Shown: positions 27,124 through 35,963, numbered from the stretch's first letter. The stretch is DNA of 46,861 nucleotides from UBA1731 sp045595285 (GCA_045595285.1 JAZOAC010000017.1:1-46861); one strand, 5' to 3'. Numbers and translations are program-made. Notes: generated by a model from the sequence alone, not told the origin.

Positions 27124-27153
27124 TTTGGGGACAGGCCAAAGCCTGTCCCCAAA
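27124..27153. terminator. Hairpin between convergent genes, probable bidirectional terminator or palindromic repeat
   Basis: A perfect 13-bp stem TTTGGGGACAGGC / GCCTGTCCCCAAA with loop CAAA lies between the regulator stop (27086) and the DUF4091 stop (27199). It has no long T tract, so it may be a REP-like element rather than a strict intrinsic terminator. The half GGGGACAGGC recurs at 5813-5822. Confidence 0.6.
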
Positions 27154-27198
27154 TGACTCATTCTATCAGCAACCACCCGTTCCGTCACCGGAACACGA

Positions 27199-28710
27199 TC
27201 ACTTGTTGACGATATTGAGCGTATCCGTGCGCAACTTCACATAGTTGCTCTTGCCCTGAGAGGCCTCAAGCGGCTTGAAACGAGCCGCAAGCTTGTCGAG
27301 CTCATCCTTGAAAAGCCCTTGCTCCTTGAGGATGCGAACCTTCTCGGATGCGATGATGCCATTGCGGAGTTCAAGAAATCTGAGCGACGGAGAGCCGTCG
27401 GGATAGACAAGGAACGTGTCACCCGCGCGCCAGTTCCCGTAAGTTGCATCCTTGACCGGATCCTGAGGCCAGCTGTTCCATGCCCAGCGGAGGAAACCGT
27501 CAAGTCCGCACATGGACGGATAGGCGCCGAGCCAGAAAGCCTCGCCGGGGCCGCTTGACATGAAGGTATTCGGATAGAGCGGTCCGCAGCACACGTAGAA
27601 CGTCGTCGTCATGCCCTTTGCACGGCGCTCGGCGGCCTCCCTGAGATATGCGTCATCGATCTTCTTGCCGAGAATCATGCAGAAGTTGTCGATCGTCGTG
27701 CCATACGCAGAAGGCAGGTGGTTTCCGGCCATGGCAACCTTCATGTCCGGCACGAGACCGCGGATGAACGAGCCGATCTCCTTCACATCCTCAATGGAGC
27801 GCTCGTCCATGGCGATGAAGGTATCCTTGAACCAGCCCTTCTCCTTGAGATGCTTGGCGAAATCGACGAGAAACGCCCCCCAGTAGTCCTTGAACTCAGG
27901 AGTACCAGGCTTCGCGACAACGCTGTGCTGCTTGCCGTCCTCGTCGTTCCAGCGGACGACATACCCCCACGGACACATCGTATAGCAGGCGATGTCCGGA
28001 CCAAGACCGCAGGCACGGCCGAATTCCACATACTCGTCGAAGATCGAGTAGTCGAACTCCCATGTGCCGTCAGCCTTCTTGACGCGCCCAACCATCGTTC
28101 CGTAGGCGTCGCGGCACTGATGGTCCCAGGCTTCCGGGAGAAGCGTGACCGTAAGCGCCTTCTGACCCGCCGTCGCCAACATCTCGTACACCGGTTTCAT
28201 GGCGGCGTAGTGCGCACAGGAGAACGGCTTGACACCGAAGTAGCGGGAGACGGCCCACGGATGCTGCCAGAGATCGAGGAAAAACTTCCAATCCCTAGAA
28301 GGCGGAAGAACACGGTCCACGACGCGCACATCCATGGCGCCGCACTTGTACACGCCGGGCTTCGCATCCGCAGGGACCGTAACCTCGACAACACGCTGGC
28401 ATCCGACCTTCACATCCGCACCAGACGGGCTCATCCAACCGAAGCACTTGCCGAACCATGACGGGTTCTCCTCCCATTCCACGCGGTCCATGCATTCAAG
28501 CCTTTGGACGCTGTTGGGCATCGGAGCGTATTTCACGGGACGCAGAATGCCGAACCTGATGTCGACACCTTCAGGAAGTTCGCCGAACTCCACAAAATCA
28601 GGAACCACCGCGGCGACTCTCTCGCCACGCCATGCGGCCAACTCAAACGTACGCGCAACGGCACCCAACGACACTGCGGCAACCGCCGCCACTATCAACA
28701 ATCTACGCAT
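27199..28710 (-). CDS. Secreted DUF4091 glycoside-hydrolase-like protein
   Basis: The start at 28710 (AAGGAGAG upstream) gives 503 residues with a signal peptide (LLIVAAVAAVSLGAVA). After a short beta-rich N-terminus, a TIM-barrel-like region carries WGYVVRWN and FIAMDERSIED, then the DUF4091 signature with SLRFLELRNGI at the C-terminus. DUF4091 proteins are presumed glycosidases; catalytic residues are not proven. It stands after parB with 74 bp between them and may be cotranscribed. Confidence 0.75.
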   Translation of the reverse strand: MRRLLIVAAVAAVSLGAVARTFELAAWRGERVAAVVPDFVEFGELPEGVDIRFGILRPVKYAPMPNSVQRLECMDRVEWEENPSWFGKCFGWMSPSGADVKVGCQRVVEVTVPADAKPGVYKCGAMDVRVVDRVLPPSRDWKFFLDLWQHPWAVSRYFGVKPFSCAHYAAMKPVYEMLATAGQKALTVTLLPEAWDHQCRDAYGTMVGRVKKADGTWEFDYSIFDEYVEFGRACGLGPDIACYTMCPWGYVVRWNDEDGKQHSVVAKPGTPEFKDYWGAFLVDFAKHLKEKGWFKDTFIAMDERSIEDVKEIGSFIRGLVPDMKVAMAGNHLPSAYGTTIDNFCMILGKKIDDAYLREAAERRAKGMTTTFYVCCGPLYPNTFMSSGPGEAFWLGAYPSMCGLDGFLRWAWNSWPQDPVKDATYGNWRAGDTFLVYPDGSPSLRFLELRNGIIASEKVRILKEQGLFKDELDKLAARFKPLEASQGKSNYVKLRTDTLNIVNK

Positions 28711-28784
28711 ATTGCTAGTCTCTCCTTGTTTATGAAAACTGCATGACGCTCCCGGCTCCATGCACGAATAAGACAAACGGAAAA

Positions 28785-29795
28785 TCAGTCGACCCTGACG
28801 CCCATCATGTTCAGCACACGATCAAGATCGTCATTGTCGAAGAAATCGATCTCCAGCCAGCCCTTGGTATGTTTGCCGTTTGCATGGGTGACGCCGCTTG
28901 TAAGCCGCACCGCACAGCCAAGATGGCGGTGCAGCACCTCGACAAGCGTGCGCACATAGGAATCGGGCAGGTCCGGCGTGCCTTTCCTTTGCTCGGTGAC
29001 AGGCTTCTTCATGCGCGCGACGCGCTTCTCCAGTTCACGCACAGTAAGCGAACGCTCGGCGCACTCGCGGGCAAGAAGCGTACGGTCTCGCTCGCCCTCG
29101 ACCGACAGGAGCACCTTCGCATGCCCCGCGGAAAGGATGTTGCGGGAAAGGAGCTGCTTCACCTCGTCAGGAAGTTCGAGAAGGCGCAATGCGTTCGCGA
29201 TCGCGGGACGGCTCTTGCCGACACGCTCCGCAACATCCTCCTGCGTGATCCCGAACTGCTCCTTGAGAAGTCGATAGCCCTCGGCTTCTTCGATCACGTT
29301 CAGGTCCTTGCGTTGGATGTTCTCGACAACACCCATTTCAGCAGCCTTGCGGTCGTCGGCGTCCGCGAGAACGACAGGGATCTTCTTGAGACCAGCCATT
29401 ATCGCCGCACGTGTGCGGCGCTCGCCGGCGATAAGTTCATACTTGCCGTCCGAACGGCGACGGACAACCGGAGGCTGCACTATGCCGTTCGCACGGATAG
29501 AATCAGCGAGTTCCTTGAGCGCTGCCTCGTCGAACTCAGAGCGGGCCTGCCATGGACTACGCTCGATATCGACGGCAACAACCTCCACCACGCCCTTTTC
29601 AGCGGGGACGGAATCGGCAGGCGGCGGAACCGAAGCCTGAAGTGCGGGAACACGCACCTCGGGCTGGAGCGGTTTTGGCGTGCCGACAAGCGCAAGGACG
29701 CCACGGCCTCCAAGACCGCCCTTCTTCATTTCCTTGCGCGTCGGCGGTTTGCCGCCAGCCGACTTTTTCAGGAAGGGACTCGATTCCTTTTTCAT
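28785..29795 (-). CDS. parB: ParB/Spo0J chromosome-partition protein
   Basis: This 336-residue protein begins with the usual Lys/Gly-rich leader (MKKGGLGGRGVLAL at 23-36), then the ParB CTPase/nuclease-fold domain (70-165) with GERRTRA (124-130) and ENIQRKDLN (158-166), the helix-turn-helix (180-205) and a C-terminal dimerisation region. It binds parS and loads SMC near the origin. The ATG at 29795 follows the DUF1080 stop by 5 bp; upstream in-frame codons belong to that gene. No parA and no parS-like TGTTTCACGTGAAACA were seen in the window. Confidence 0.92.
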   Translation of the reverse strand: MKKESSPFLKKSAGGKPPTRKEMKKGGLGGRGVLALVGTPKPLQPEVRVPALQASVPPPADSVPAEKGVVEVVAVDIERSPWQARSEFDEAALKELADSIRANGIVQPPVVRRRSDGKYELIAGERRTRAAIMAGLKKIPVVLADADDRKAAEMGVVENIQRKDLNVIEEAEGYRLLKEQFGITQEDVAERVGKSRPAIANALRLLELPDEVKQLLSRNILSAGHAKVLLSVEGERDRTLLARECAERSLTVRELEKRVARMKKPVTEQRKGTPDLPDSYVRTLVEVLHRHLGCAVRLTSGVTHANGKHTKGWLEIDFFDNDDLDRVLNMMGVRVD

Positions 29796-29800
29796 CACAA

Positions 29801-31294
29801 TTAGAGTTCCTTGATGAAGATGTTGCGGAACTCGACAGGATCGCCATGGCACTGGAGCTCGATCTGCTCCACAGGGAAGATCGGCCTGGTGCGGTCCCAA
29901 TAGTTCTCAAGCGTCGTGTTGTCAACAACCAGCTTGCCATTGAGCCAAACCGTAACCTTCTCGCCAACCATCCTGATGCGGAACGTGTTCCACGAGCCAA
30001 CCTGATTGTCAGCAATTACAAGAGCCTTGTCGGCGTTCTTCTTGTTGTTGTAGAGACCTCCTGAGCCGATGTGCCACTGGTTGTGAGCGTCCCAGATCTG
30101 AACCTGCGGAGACCCACGGAGGTAGAGTCCGGAATCGCCGTGGGGGGAGAGAATGCGCCAATCTACCAGCATCTCGAAATCCTTGTAGTCCTTCTTTGTG
30201 GCAAGGGAGTAGCCGCCGCGGAGTCCATCGAAGAAGAGAGCGCCATTGCGCACTGACCAGTGCTTGACCATGTGCTCGTCGGCGAACTTCTGCCTATCGG
30301 CGGCCCTGCGGGGATTCTTCTTCCTGAGCTCCTGGCGGACAATGGGATTGTCGAGCTTATCGCACGTGGTCACACCCTTCCAGTTCGCCTTGAGCTGCTC
30401 TGGCTTACCGTCAAAGAGCACGGTGAAACCCTCGGGGCACTTCTTGACAGCGCAAGGGCAGACATCGCCCATCTTTGCGTCGTCAGGAAGCTCCTTGATG
30501 CGGATGTTGCGCCACTTCACATTGTGCCCGTGGCCAAGCCATCCGATGTGGCCCTCTGTACGGTGGAGCCCGGGATGGGCCTTTCCGTCAGGCGTATCGG
30601 TGCCGTCACCCTTGAACTTGGAGACATCAGCCTTCGTGATGAGAACACCGTTGAGGTACACCTCGATCTCGCTGCCGATCACACGGACCTCCTCGAAGTT
30701 CCAGACGCCAGGTTTCTTGACATAGCTTCCGCCTCCGGTGAAGGTCTTCTCCTTACCCCAGGTCTGAATGCCGATATTGTCACGACGGCTAGGAACGATG
30801 CCGTACACACTGCCGGTGTACTGATAGGCATGGAGAAGATCAAGGCCGCCCTTGGCGTTGTAGTAGTGGCTGCCGCCATCATCAAGGAGCTGAAGCTCGC
30901 ACATGCCGTGATAGGCAGCGTCTTGCTTGGTGTTGGGCATGCGGATGCCGAGACCGTTGTTGCCGTTTGTGGGCAGGCAGAACTCGAAGCGGAGCACGAA
31001 GTTGCGGTACGTCTTCTCTGTACAGAGGTTGCCACCGTTCCCCCCGGCACGGTCCGGGAAGCACTGGAGAACGCCGGGCTCCTTGGGATCGACGCCATAC
31101 GTCTCGGTGGCGCCAATCCATCCGGTGAGATCCTTACCGTTGAAAAGGGACACGAACCCTTCGGAATCAGCATTCGACTTCGCCTTGCACGATCCCGCCT
31201 CGCACGGCTGAGTCTTGTAGTTGCAGTCAACGACAGGCGCGCCTACGCACCCTGCCATAACAGAAGCGGCAAAAGCCGCGGCCAGAATCTTCAT
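29801..31294 (-). CDS. Lipoprotein with two DUF1080 (3-keto-disaccharide hydrolase-like) domains
   Basis: This 497-residue protein has lipobox VMAGC near residue 16. Two concanavalin-like DUF1080 domains follow (about 45-260 and 285-497), each with the family blocks GFVSLFNGKDLTGW or GFTVLFDGKP, GLGIRMP or SGLYLRG, WNFEEVRV or WNTFRIR, and GHIGWLGHG or VEFRNI. Related proteins hydrolyse 3-keto-glycosides, often beside Gfo/Idh/MocA oxidases, as seen elsewhere in this window. AAGGAG is 5 bp before the ATG. A TATAAT at 31325-31330 with a weak -35 probably drives it and parB. Confidence 0.88.
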   Translation of the reverse strand: MKILAAAFAASVMAGCVGAPVVDCNYKTQPCEAGSCKAKSNADSEGFVSLFNGKDLTGWIGATETYGVDPKEPGVLQCFPDRAGGNGGNLCTEKTYRNFVLRFEFCLPTNGNNGLGIRMPNTKQDAAYHGMCELQLLDDGGSHYYNAKGGLDLLHAYQYTGSVYGIVPSRRDNIGIQTWGKEKTFTGGGSYVKKPGVWNFEEVRVIGSEIEVYLNGVLITKADVSKFKGDGTDTPDGKAHPGLHRTEGHIGWLGHGHNVKWRNIRIKELPDDAKMGDVCPCAVKKCPEGFTVLFDGKPEQLKANWKGVTTCDKLDNPIVRQELRKKNPRRAADRQKFADEHMVKHWSVRNGALFFDGLRGGYSLATKKDYKDFEMLVDWRILSPHGDSGLYLRGSPQVQIWDAHNQWHIGSGGLYNNKKNADKALVIADNQVGSWNTFRIRMVGEKVTVWLNGKLVVDNTTLENYWDRTRPIFPVEQIELQCHGDPVEFRNIFIKEL

Positions 31295-31356
31295 TTCTAC
31301 TCCTTTGATAAAAAAGTTTCGTCCATTATATCATAAAAAGCGCGTGTGCATAAGCC

Positions 31357-31590
31357 CTACGCAGCCTGGAGTTTAAACCTGTATTTGTAAACAAGGCATT
31401 TTCCGTCGTGTAGGTCTGCCGTCTCGATTTGTTCTGACGAATGCACTCCTACCTTGGTTTTTGTATTCTCCCATGGTGCTTGATAAACTTCATCATTTTC
31501 ATTTGAACATGATGCGCACAGAATAACGATTAAACAAGTGCATATCCACATTGTCCGCCGGGTGAATATTTTATTCCCCATTTTCTTCAT
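31357..31590 (-). CDS. Small putative lipoprotein
   Basis: This 77-residue protein has a basic N-terminus, a hydrophobic stretch and a lipobox-like ILCASC, then a polar tail. A GGAAGAGG precedes the start at 31590; a start at 31581 is also possible. No family is recognised. It lies at the downstream end of the AT-rich stretch, between the unrecognised 31656 gene and the DUF1080 promoter. Confidence 0.5.
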   Translation of the reverse strand: MKKMGNKIFTRRTMWICTCLIVILCASCSNENDEVYQAPWENTKTKVGVHSSEQIETADLHDGKCLVYKYRFKLQAA

Positions 31591-31655
31591 CCTCTTCCTG
31601 CACCTTGCCTTTGCACCCATACCATTATACAAGAGCATAAATGTCATCTTCAAAC

Positions 31656-32177
31656 TCAATGTATCTTCTTGACATCCTCCGAATCGATGAACACCTCATA
31701 CATCCCCGAGATCTTAAATGTACAACTTTCTACAAGAGGGCCACCCAGACACACCCTTTCCTGCCCCTTTCTTACCAGCTCTTCATGCCGACGAAACTCC
31801 TTGGGACGTGCCTTTCTCAAAGCTTTCTCAAAGGATTGCACAGATGTATATATCCAGGTATCGCCATAGGCACACATGATCTCATTAGGTGAAGTATATT
31901 TACGCAAATGATGCCACACGTTGCCGTCATAGTGGAAAAGGTGCGGCTTTTTGTAGGTCGTAAGATACTTGTCTTCGCCATGAGGGTAGACCGGCCAAGG
32001 AAATAGCTGCTCTATATTCACATTTCGTAAAGACAGCAACGATTCAAACTTTTTCCTATCTCCAAAATGGTACCATTCGCAATCATTCCTGGCACACAAA
32101 AGAAAATATGGATTTCTTGACAAAACATCTCTTCTTATTTCCCCATACACCGCAATCGTTGCTTTCGCATTCAACAA
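31656..32177 (-). CDS. Unrecognised protein, possibly the 3' part of a split gene
   Basis: This 173-residue reading frame has no ATG near its beginning; it would need TTG (32177) or an internal GTG, with no ribosome site. It is rich in aromatic and charged residues (CEWYHFGDRKKF, VWHHLRKY) and has no signal peptide. It overlaps the 50-codon frame upstream by 7 bp in another frame, suggesting that a frameshift split one longer gene. Base composition is more AT-rich than in the glycosidase genes. I do not recognise the family. Confidence 0.45.
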   Translation of the reverse strand: MLNAKATIAVYGEIRRDVLSRNPYFLLCARNDCEWYHFGDRKKFESLLSLRNVNIEQLFPWPVYPHGEDKYLTTYKKPHLFHYDGNVWHHLRKYTSPNEIMCAYGDTWIYTSVQSFEKALRKARPKEFRRHEELVRKGQERVCLGGPLVESCTFKISGMYEVFIDSEDVKKIH

Positions 32178-32323
32178 TTATACAGAGTACGACCTAAATT
32201 GGTAAACTGCGCTGGACGCCAAGCACGCTCCCAATAGGCAAAGAAATCACTTGAGGGGATTTTCTTCCCATCAGCATCCAATAGAAATGGGCAATCCTGA
32301 TCCAATCCTCCATCATCCGTCAT
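32171..32323 (-). CDS. Short unrecognised ORF, possible 5' part of a split gene
   Basis: A 50-residue frame from ATG (32323), ending at TGA next to the frame of the 31656-32177 gene. The ribosome site AAGGAGGAG upstream is best spaced for an ATGATG that would give only a 6-codon peptide, another sign that the gene is broken. The upstream stretch is shared with the FGE-like gene start at 34479. Confidence 0.35.
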   Translation of the reverse strand: MTDDGGLDQDCPFLLDADGKKIPSSDFFAYWERAWRPAQFTNLGRTLYNC

Positions 32324-32401
32324 CGAATGAATTTCATCATCTCCTCCTTGCTTTAATTGCACGAGAAGAACGGAATCCTCGCTACTTGCGATTCGATTCC
32401 T

Positions 32402-33304
32402 TCACTTCATCTTAACGCGGAAGAAGAAGGAATTCGGCTTCTCGCCATTCTCCACCTTCGGCATGACCGTAAACTTCACATTGCCATTCACAGGCGCGGC
32501 AGCATCCACCTCCACATTGCCCATATCCCACCTCTCATTGCCCATGCCCAATTCTGCCGACCCTTCGATATCGAACACCTTCCTGATATTCGCCGCGAGC
32601 GCGTTATTGCCGACTTGAATGCCGGCAATCTTGACCGTAAACTCAAACGCGCCATCTGTCGCCGCGCTTTCAAAGGTGTCGATGACAACATCCCCTTCCT
32701 TCGGCGCGGCGGCTATGAGTGCCTCAGTATCAAGCGCATACGAAAGCCAGGCATTGGGCGAATCCTTCACCTGCTGCGGCGTGACTCCCGAAAGCCCTGC
32801 CGCCCAAGTACGATATGCCGCATATTCCACCGCCGTCGTAATATTCTCAGCGAGCTTCGCGTCCGCCGAACCTTCAAGCGCCCCCGCAACACCGGAATCA
32901 TCAGATACTTCAGGATAGATATCCTTGCTGTTGTTCCGTTCGCATGTCACTTCACGTGCATTACTATTTTCACCCATCGCGTTTACAACATAGCTATATT
33001 TTTGTCCTGCCACGACATCTAAATCATGATAATGAGTTGTCTCACCGCTTGACTTAACAGTCGCAATCAATGCTCCATCACGATATATTTGACAATCACA
33101 TCCTATTACAGGTATCCAATATCGAATGCCTCCATCATCTGGAATCACTTGTCGTTTAACATTCCAACTCAGATAAATTCCATCGGTTCTGGATGTAGAA
33201 GATCCCTCCAATGTGACACGAATTCTATCGGCAATAGCAGACTGAGCCATAAAAGCCAGACAAACCGTCAACAACAAAGCAAATGATTTTAAATGGTTAA
33301 ACAT
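32402..33304 (-). CDS. Secreted protein with Fn3-like region
   Basis: This 300-residue protein has a signal peptide (FALLLTVCLAFMAQSAIA), an N-terminal beta-rich stretch resembling a fibronectin-III module (IYLSWN, HYHDLDVVAGQKYSYVVNA), an Ala-rich helical middle (AEYAAYRTWAAGLSG) and a beta-rich end (NSFFFRVKMK). Proteins with this closing pattern are common in the PVC group as surface modules. AAAGGA precedes the ATG. It follows the FGE-like gene by 35 bp and is probably the last gene of the ESCRT-like train. Confidence 0.55.
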   Translation of the reverse strand: MFNHLKSFALLLTVCLAFMAQSAIADRIRVTLEGSSTSRTDGIYLSWNVKRQVIPDDGGIRYWIPVIGCDCQIYRDGALIATVKSSGETTHYHDLDVVAGQKYSYVVNAMGENSNAREVTCERNNSKDIYPEVSDDSGVAGALEGSADAKLAENITTAVEYAAYRTWAAGLSGVTPQQVKDSPNAWLSYALDTEALIAAAPKEGDVVIDTFESAATDGAFEFTVKIAGIQVGNNALAANIRKVFDIEGSAELGMGNERWDMGNVEVDAAAPVNGNVKFTVMPKVENGEKPNSFFFRVKMK

Positions 33305-33339
33305 AAAAGTATTCCTTTCTATTAGAATTGTTTATAGAA

Positions 33340-34479
33340 CTACATCGAACAGCAAAGGCGGATAGCAGCATACCTAGAACACTCTCTACGCTCTCGGTAT
33401 GCATACCTGTAGAAGTAACTATCATCATAACAGTCACTGCACACTCCTTCCTGCAACAACTGGTACAGTTTGATGAGTTGGAGGGTGGACATCTGTTCCA
33501 AATGCTTATTGAATTTATAACACGCCCCTCCGCGCACAACTTTACCCCAAGAAGCTGCAGCCCCGGTTGGATCGGTTACAGGCTCATTGCCATACTCGCC
33601 GTACCAGTCACTGCACCATTGCGCAGAGCCAAACATCTGACACAACCCCCACCCATTCGGTCGGGACAAATTCATTCCATGCAAACTTATCTTTTTGGGA
33701 GTAAGATAAGACTTCGGAAAAAACATCTCTTGCGCCCAATCATTTGTCGGGGAGAAATCCAGATTATTCCCGGCACGACAGGCGTATTCCCATTCGGCTT
33801 CCGTCGGCAACCGCGCTCCACAATCTGAATATCTATTCAACACCGCCATGAACTCTTGGCACACATCCCATGAGCAACGCGCATGATACCTAAACTTCGG
33901 GAAGTCGAAGGCTGGGCATTCAAATATACTAAGAGGATGACCAGTGATATCACCATTTCTTTCCATATGATGCAAGTCAAATACAGAAACAGGTTCTTTG
34001 CTGAGCCAAAAACCTTTCGTCAACGTCACCATATGGGGAGTTTCTTCGCCGATAGCCCCCAGAACACCATTGGAACCCAAATGGCGGCTTCCCATGCAAA
34101 ACGTCCCAGGGCCGCAGTAGACCATCTCTATATCAATCAGATCAGGAATGTGAAGCGTCATGCAATCGCCTGTGCGATGTTCTCCATCATACAGTCCCGA
34201 CGGATGCTTGCGTTCAATCCTTGTCGGCCTCACAACCGGTTTTTTAAACTTTTTCTTGTTTTTCTTCTCAACCGACTTTTCAACGGGCTTCTTAACCGGC
34301 TTCCGACCTACACGCGACTCCATTTCCGCATCGACACCATACAAATGCACATTGCGGATTTCGGCATCCATTATGCGCCGTTTCTGGTCACGAATGCGCA
34401 TTTCCCCTACAATTCTACAATCATTAAACAGAGCTAGATGGGTGCGCCCTTTTCTTATCTCATTTTCTGTAGCCATCAT
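33340..34479 (-). CDS. Formylglycine-generating-enzyme/sulfatase-modifying-factor-fold protein
   Basis: This 379-residue protein has a basic, Lys-rich region at about residues 65-95 (KKPVEKSVEKKNKKKFKK) followed by an FGE-sulfatase (SUMF1) domain at about 120-370. Signatures are GARLPTEAEWEYACRAG, NGWGLCQMFGSAQWCSDWYG and VVRGGACY. No sulfatase lies nearby and no secretion signal is seen; in bacterial conflict and signalling operons this fold often acts as a sensor or ligand-binding module, so catalysis is doubtful. AAGGAGG precedes the ATG pair at 34479. It belongs to the ESCRT-like gene train. Confidence 0.8.
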   Translation of the reverse strand: MMATENEIRKGRTHLALFNDCRIVGEMRIRDQKRRIMDAEIRNVHLYGVDAEMESRVGRKPVKKPVEKSVEKKNKKKFKKPVVRPTRIERKHPSGLYDGEHRTGDCMTLHIPDLIDIEMVYCGPGTFCMGSRHLGSNGVLGAIGEETPHMVTLTKGFWLSKEPVSVFDLHHMERNGDITGHPLSIFECPAFDFPKFRYHARCSWDVCQEFMAVLNRYSDCGARLPTEAEWEYACRAGNNLDFSPTNDWAQEMFFPKSYLTPKKISLHGMNLSRPNGWGLCQMFGSAQWCSDWYGEYGNEPVTDPTGAAASWGKVVRGGACYKFNKHLEQMSTLQLIKLYQLLQEGVCSDCYDDSYFYRYAYRERRECSRYAAIRLCCSM

Positions 34480-34574
34480 CTCCTCCTTGCTTTAACTCAA
34501 TAGGGAAAAACGCCCCACTGTTCTGACAACGGAATCGAAGATTTTCGGGACACAGCCGAAATAACCTAAAGATC

Positions 34575-34617
34575 GTAAAAATCATCAGGGAACGAATCGC
34601 CCCCTGATGATTTTTAC
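34575..34617 (-). terminator. Hairpin after the downstream PA14-like gene
   Basis: A perfect 16-bp stem (34575-34590 with 34602-34617) and 11-nt loop lie 22 nt after the stop at 34640. The paralogous position after the other PA14-like gene (35912-35957) has a related hairpin with changed but still paired bases. It could be a partial terminator or 3'-end stabiliser within the operon. Confidence 0.65.
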
Positions 34618-34639
34618 TGAACGCCATCTCCTTGCAACC

Positions 34640-35872
34640 TTATCTTGACATGGGTTCACGGAAGAGATAGCCTCCGCCGGGCGTAAGCTTCCGCGGCTGT
34701 CCGGGCGCACCATTCAGATAATAGAAGATTTCGACATCCGCAAAAGAGTGGAGTTCTCCCCTTCTGCCAGCGCCACCTACGTGGAGAAAGCGAAACGGAC
34801 ACATTCCAGCCTTAAGTTCAACAGTCATCCTTCCCTCTTGACCACACGCCGTTCCGTTTCTTCCGCCAACAGACAGTTGCAGGACATCCTTTATGCGTGC
34901 CTGGCTATTCGCAGCACGGAAGACAAATGTATAGGAACCAGAGCGTTTCACATCCAGAAACCCATCCCATTGAATCGTGTTATAGGAAATTTCCGCCGGA
35001 TTCGCCTTCTTGGAGAGTGTAGTAAACGCAACTGAATTGTCGTCCGTGAACACAATCGGTGCATTGTCCGGATTTGCCAGTTCCGCAATCAAACGCTTTG
35101 GATCAAACTTGCGCTGACCTCTCGGATACACGTTGAGGTTGTATGCTTTTCCGGTGAGACCTTTAACAAACTCCGGTTGAGCGCTGACGACAACCTCAGT
35201 TCCGACGGTGCCGCTGGTGACGGATGGCGCTACGACAGGAGGAGCAACAGGCGCAACGACAGGAGGAGCGACGGGTGCAGGAGCTGGCGCAGGGACGGCG
35301 GGCGGAACTACAGGTGCAGGAACGACGGGCGCCGTATCGCTAAGCACAGGCGGCGGAATGGCAACCTGTGCATTTGTCTGCACATCGGCAGAGGCCGTAA
35401 AGACGCAGCATGTGGTCACAAGACTCGCGAAGCCGCGAACGATGGTATTTGATGTGTTATTCATTTCTGTTTTCCTTGTTGCTTTGTTGTTCATTTTTGT
35501 TTTCCGGTAAAAACGGGATCGGTAGGTGTACCAACTCTTCACCCACTTGGCATAGGCGGTTGTTTCTTTCCATTCTGACACGACAAATGATTTATTTCGC
35601 GAATTCTCCAGCCCCCCCTTCGATGAACGCCCTCCGGCATGGCCTGACGGCTTCCGCCCCTCGCTCTCCTCCAGACTCGTGATCTCATCGAAAGGATTGA
35701 TTCCATTCCCGTTCTGAACCGAATTTCGGCAATTTTCGGACTTGCCGGCACGAACAGGCGAAGGTTCTTCATTTTGCGCATTGCGTCCCGCCAATACGAC
35801 AACAAACGCAATCGGCAGGCAGCATGCCACAACCGAAAGAGACCTCAAGGCGGCAATGGCTCCAATCTTCAT
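34640..35872 (-). CDS. PA14-like secreted protein fused in frame to a duplicated tail (downstream copy)
   Basis: The open frame is 410 residues. Residues 1-30 contain a hydrophobic segment. Residues 58-124 copy the C-terminus of the large membrane protein at 36801 (shared AGGRSSK and NKSF-VSE). From the internal ATG at 35464 (residue 137, AAGGAA upstream) it is a paralogue of the 35964 gene: signal peptide, Pro-rich linker (PAPVAPPVVAP repeats), then a PA14-like beta domain (WDGFLDVKRSGSYTFVFRA). So this is a tandem duplicate in which the stop between tail and secreted protein was lost. It may be expressed as the fusion, as the 274-residue secreted form, or both. Confidence 0.7.
   Translation of the reverse strand: MKIGAIAALRSLSVVACCLPIAFVVVLAGRNAQNEEPSPVRAGKSENCRNSVQNGNGINPFDEITSLEESEGRKPSGHAGGRSSKGGLENSRNKSFVVSEWKETTAYAKWVKSWYTYRSRFYRKTKMNNKATRKTEMNNTSNTIVRGFASLVTTCCVFTASADVQTNAQVAIPPPVLSDTAPVVPAPVVPPAVPAPAPAPVAPPVVAPVAPPVVAPSVTSGTVGTEVVVSAQPEFVKGLTGKAYNLNVYPRGQRKFDPKRLIAELANPDNAPIVFTDDNSVAFTTLSKKANPAEISYNTIQWDGFLDVKRSGSYTFVFRAANSQARIKDVLQLSVGGRNGTACGQEGRMTVELKAGMCPFRFLHVGGAGRRGELHSFADVEIFYYLNGAPGQPRKLTPGGGYLFREPMSR
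35500..35700. repeat. Duplicated 3' end of the large membrane-protein gene
   Basis: The translated minus strand is homologous to the last about 62 residues of the 36801-39449 gene. With the following secreted-protein gene it defines a tandem duplication unit of roughly 1.3 kb (copies at about 34.64-35.70 and 35.96-36.99 kb). Confidence 0.75.
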
Positions 35873-35911
35873 CCCAACCTCTCCATCTTTTGAAAGATCA
35901 CCTGAAGATGA

Positions 35912-35957
35912 TTAAGCATCACCAGGGAGCGAATCACCGTTCCCTGATGATGCTTAA
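35912..35957 (-). terminator. Hairpin after the upstream PA14-like gene
   Basis: A 17-bp stem with one mismatch (35912-35928 with 35941-35957) and a 12-nt loop, 6 nt after the stop at 35964. It is related to the hairpin at 34575-34617; the outer stem bases differ but remain paired. Confidence 0.65.
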
Positions 35958-35963
35958 CGAATC

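Noticed and set aside
28785..29795. parS centromere sites around parB
   Set aside because: No match close to TGTTTCACGTGAAACA was found by eye in the window.
33340..34479. Active sulfatase-maturation enzyme
   Set aside because: No sulfatase gene is in the window, the protein has no export signal, and the operon context is the ESCRT-like train. Only the fold is called.
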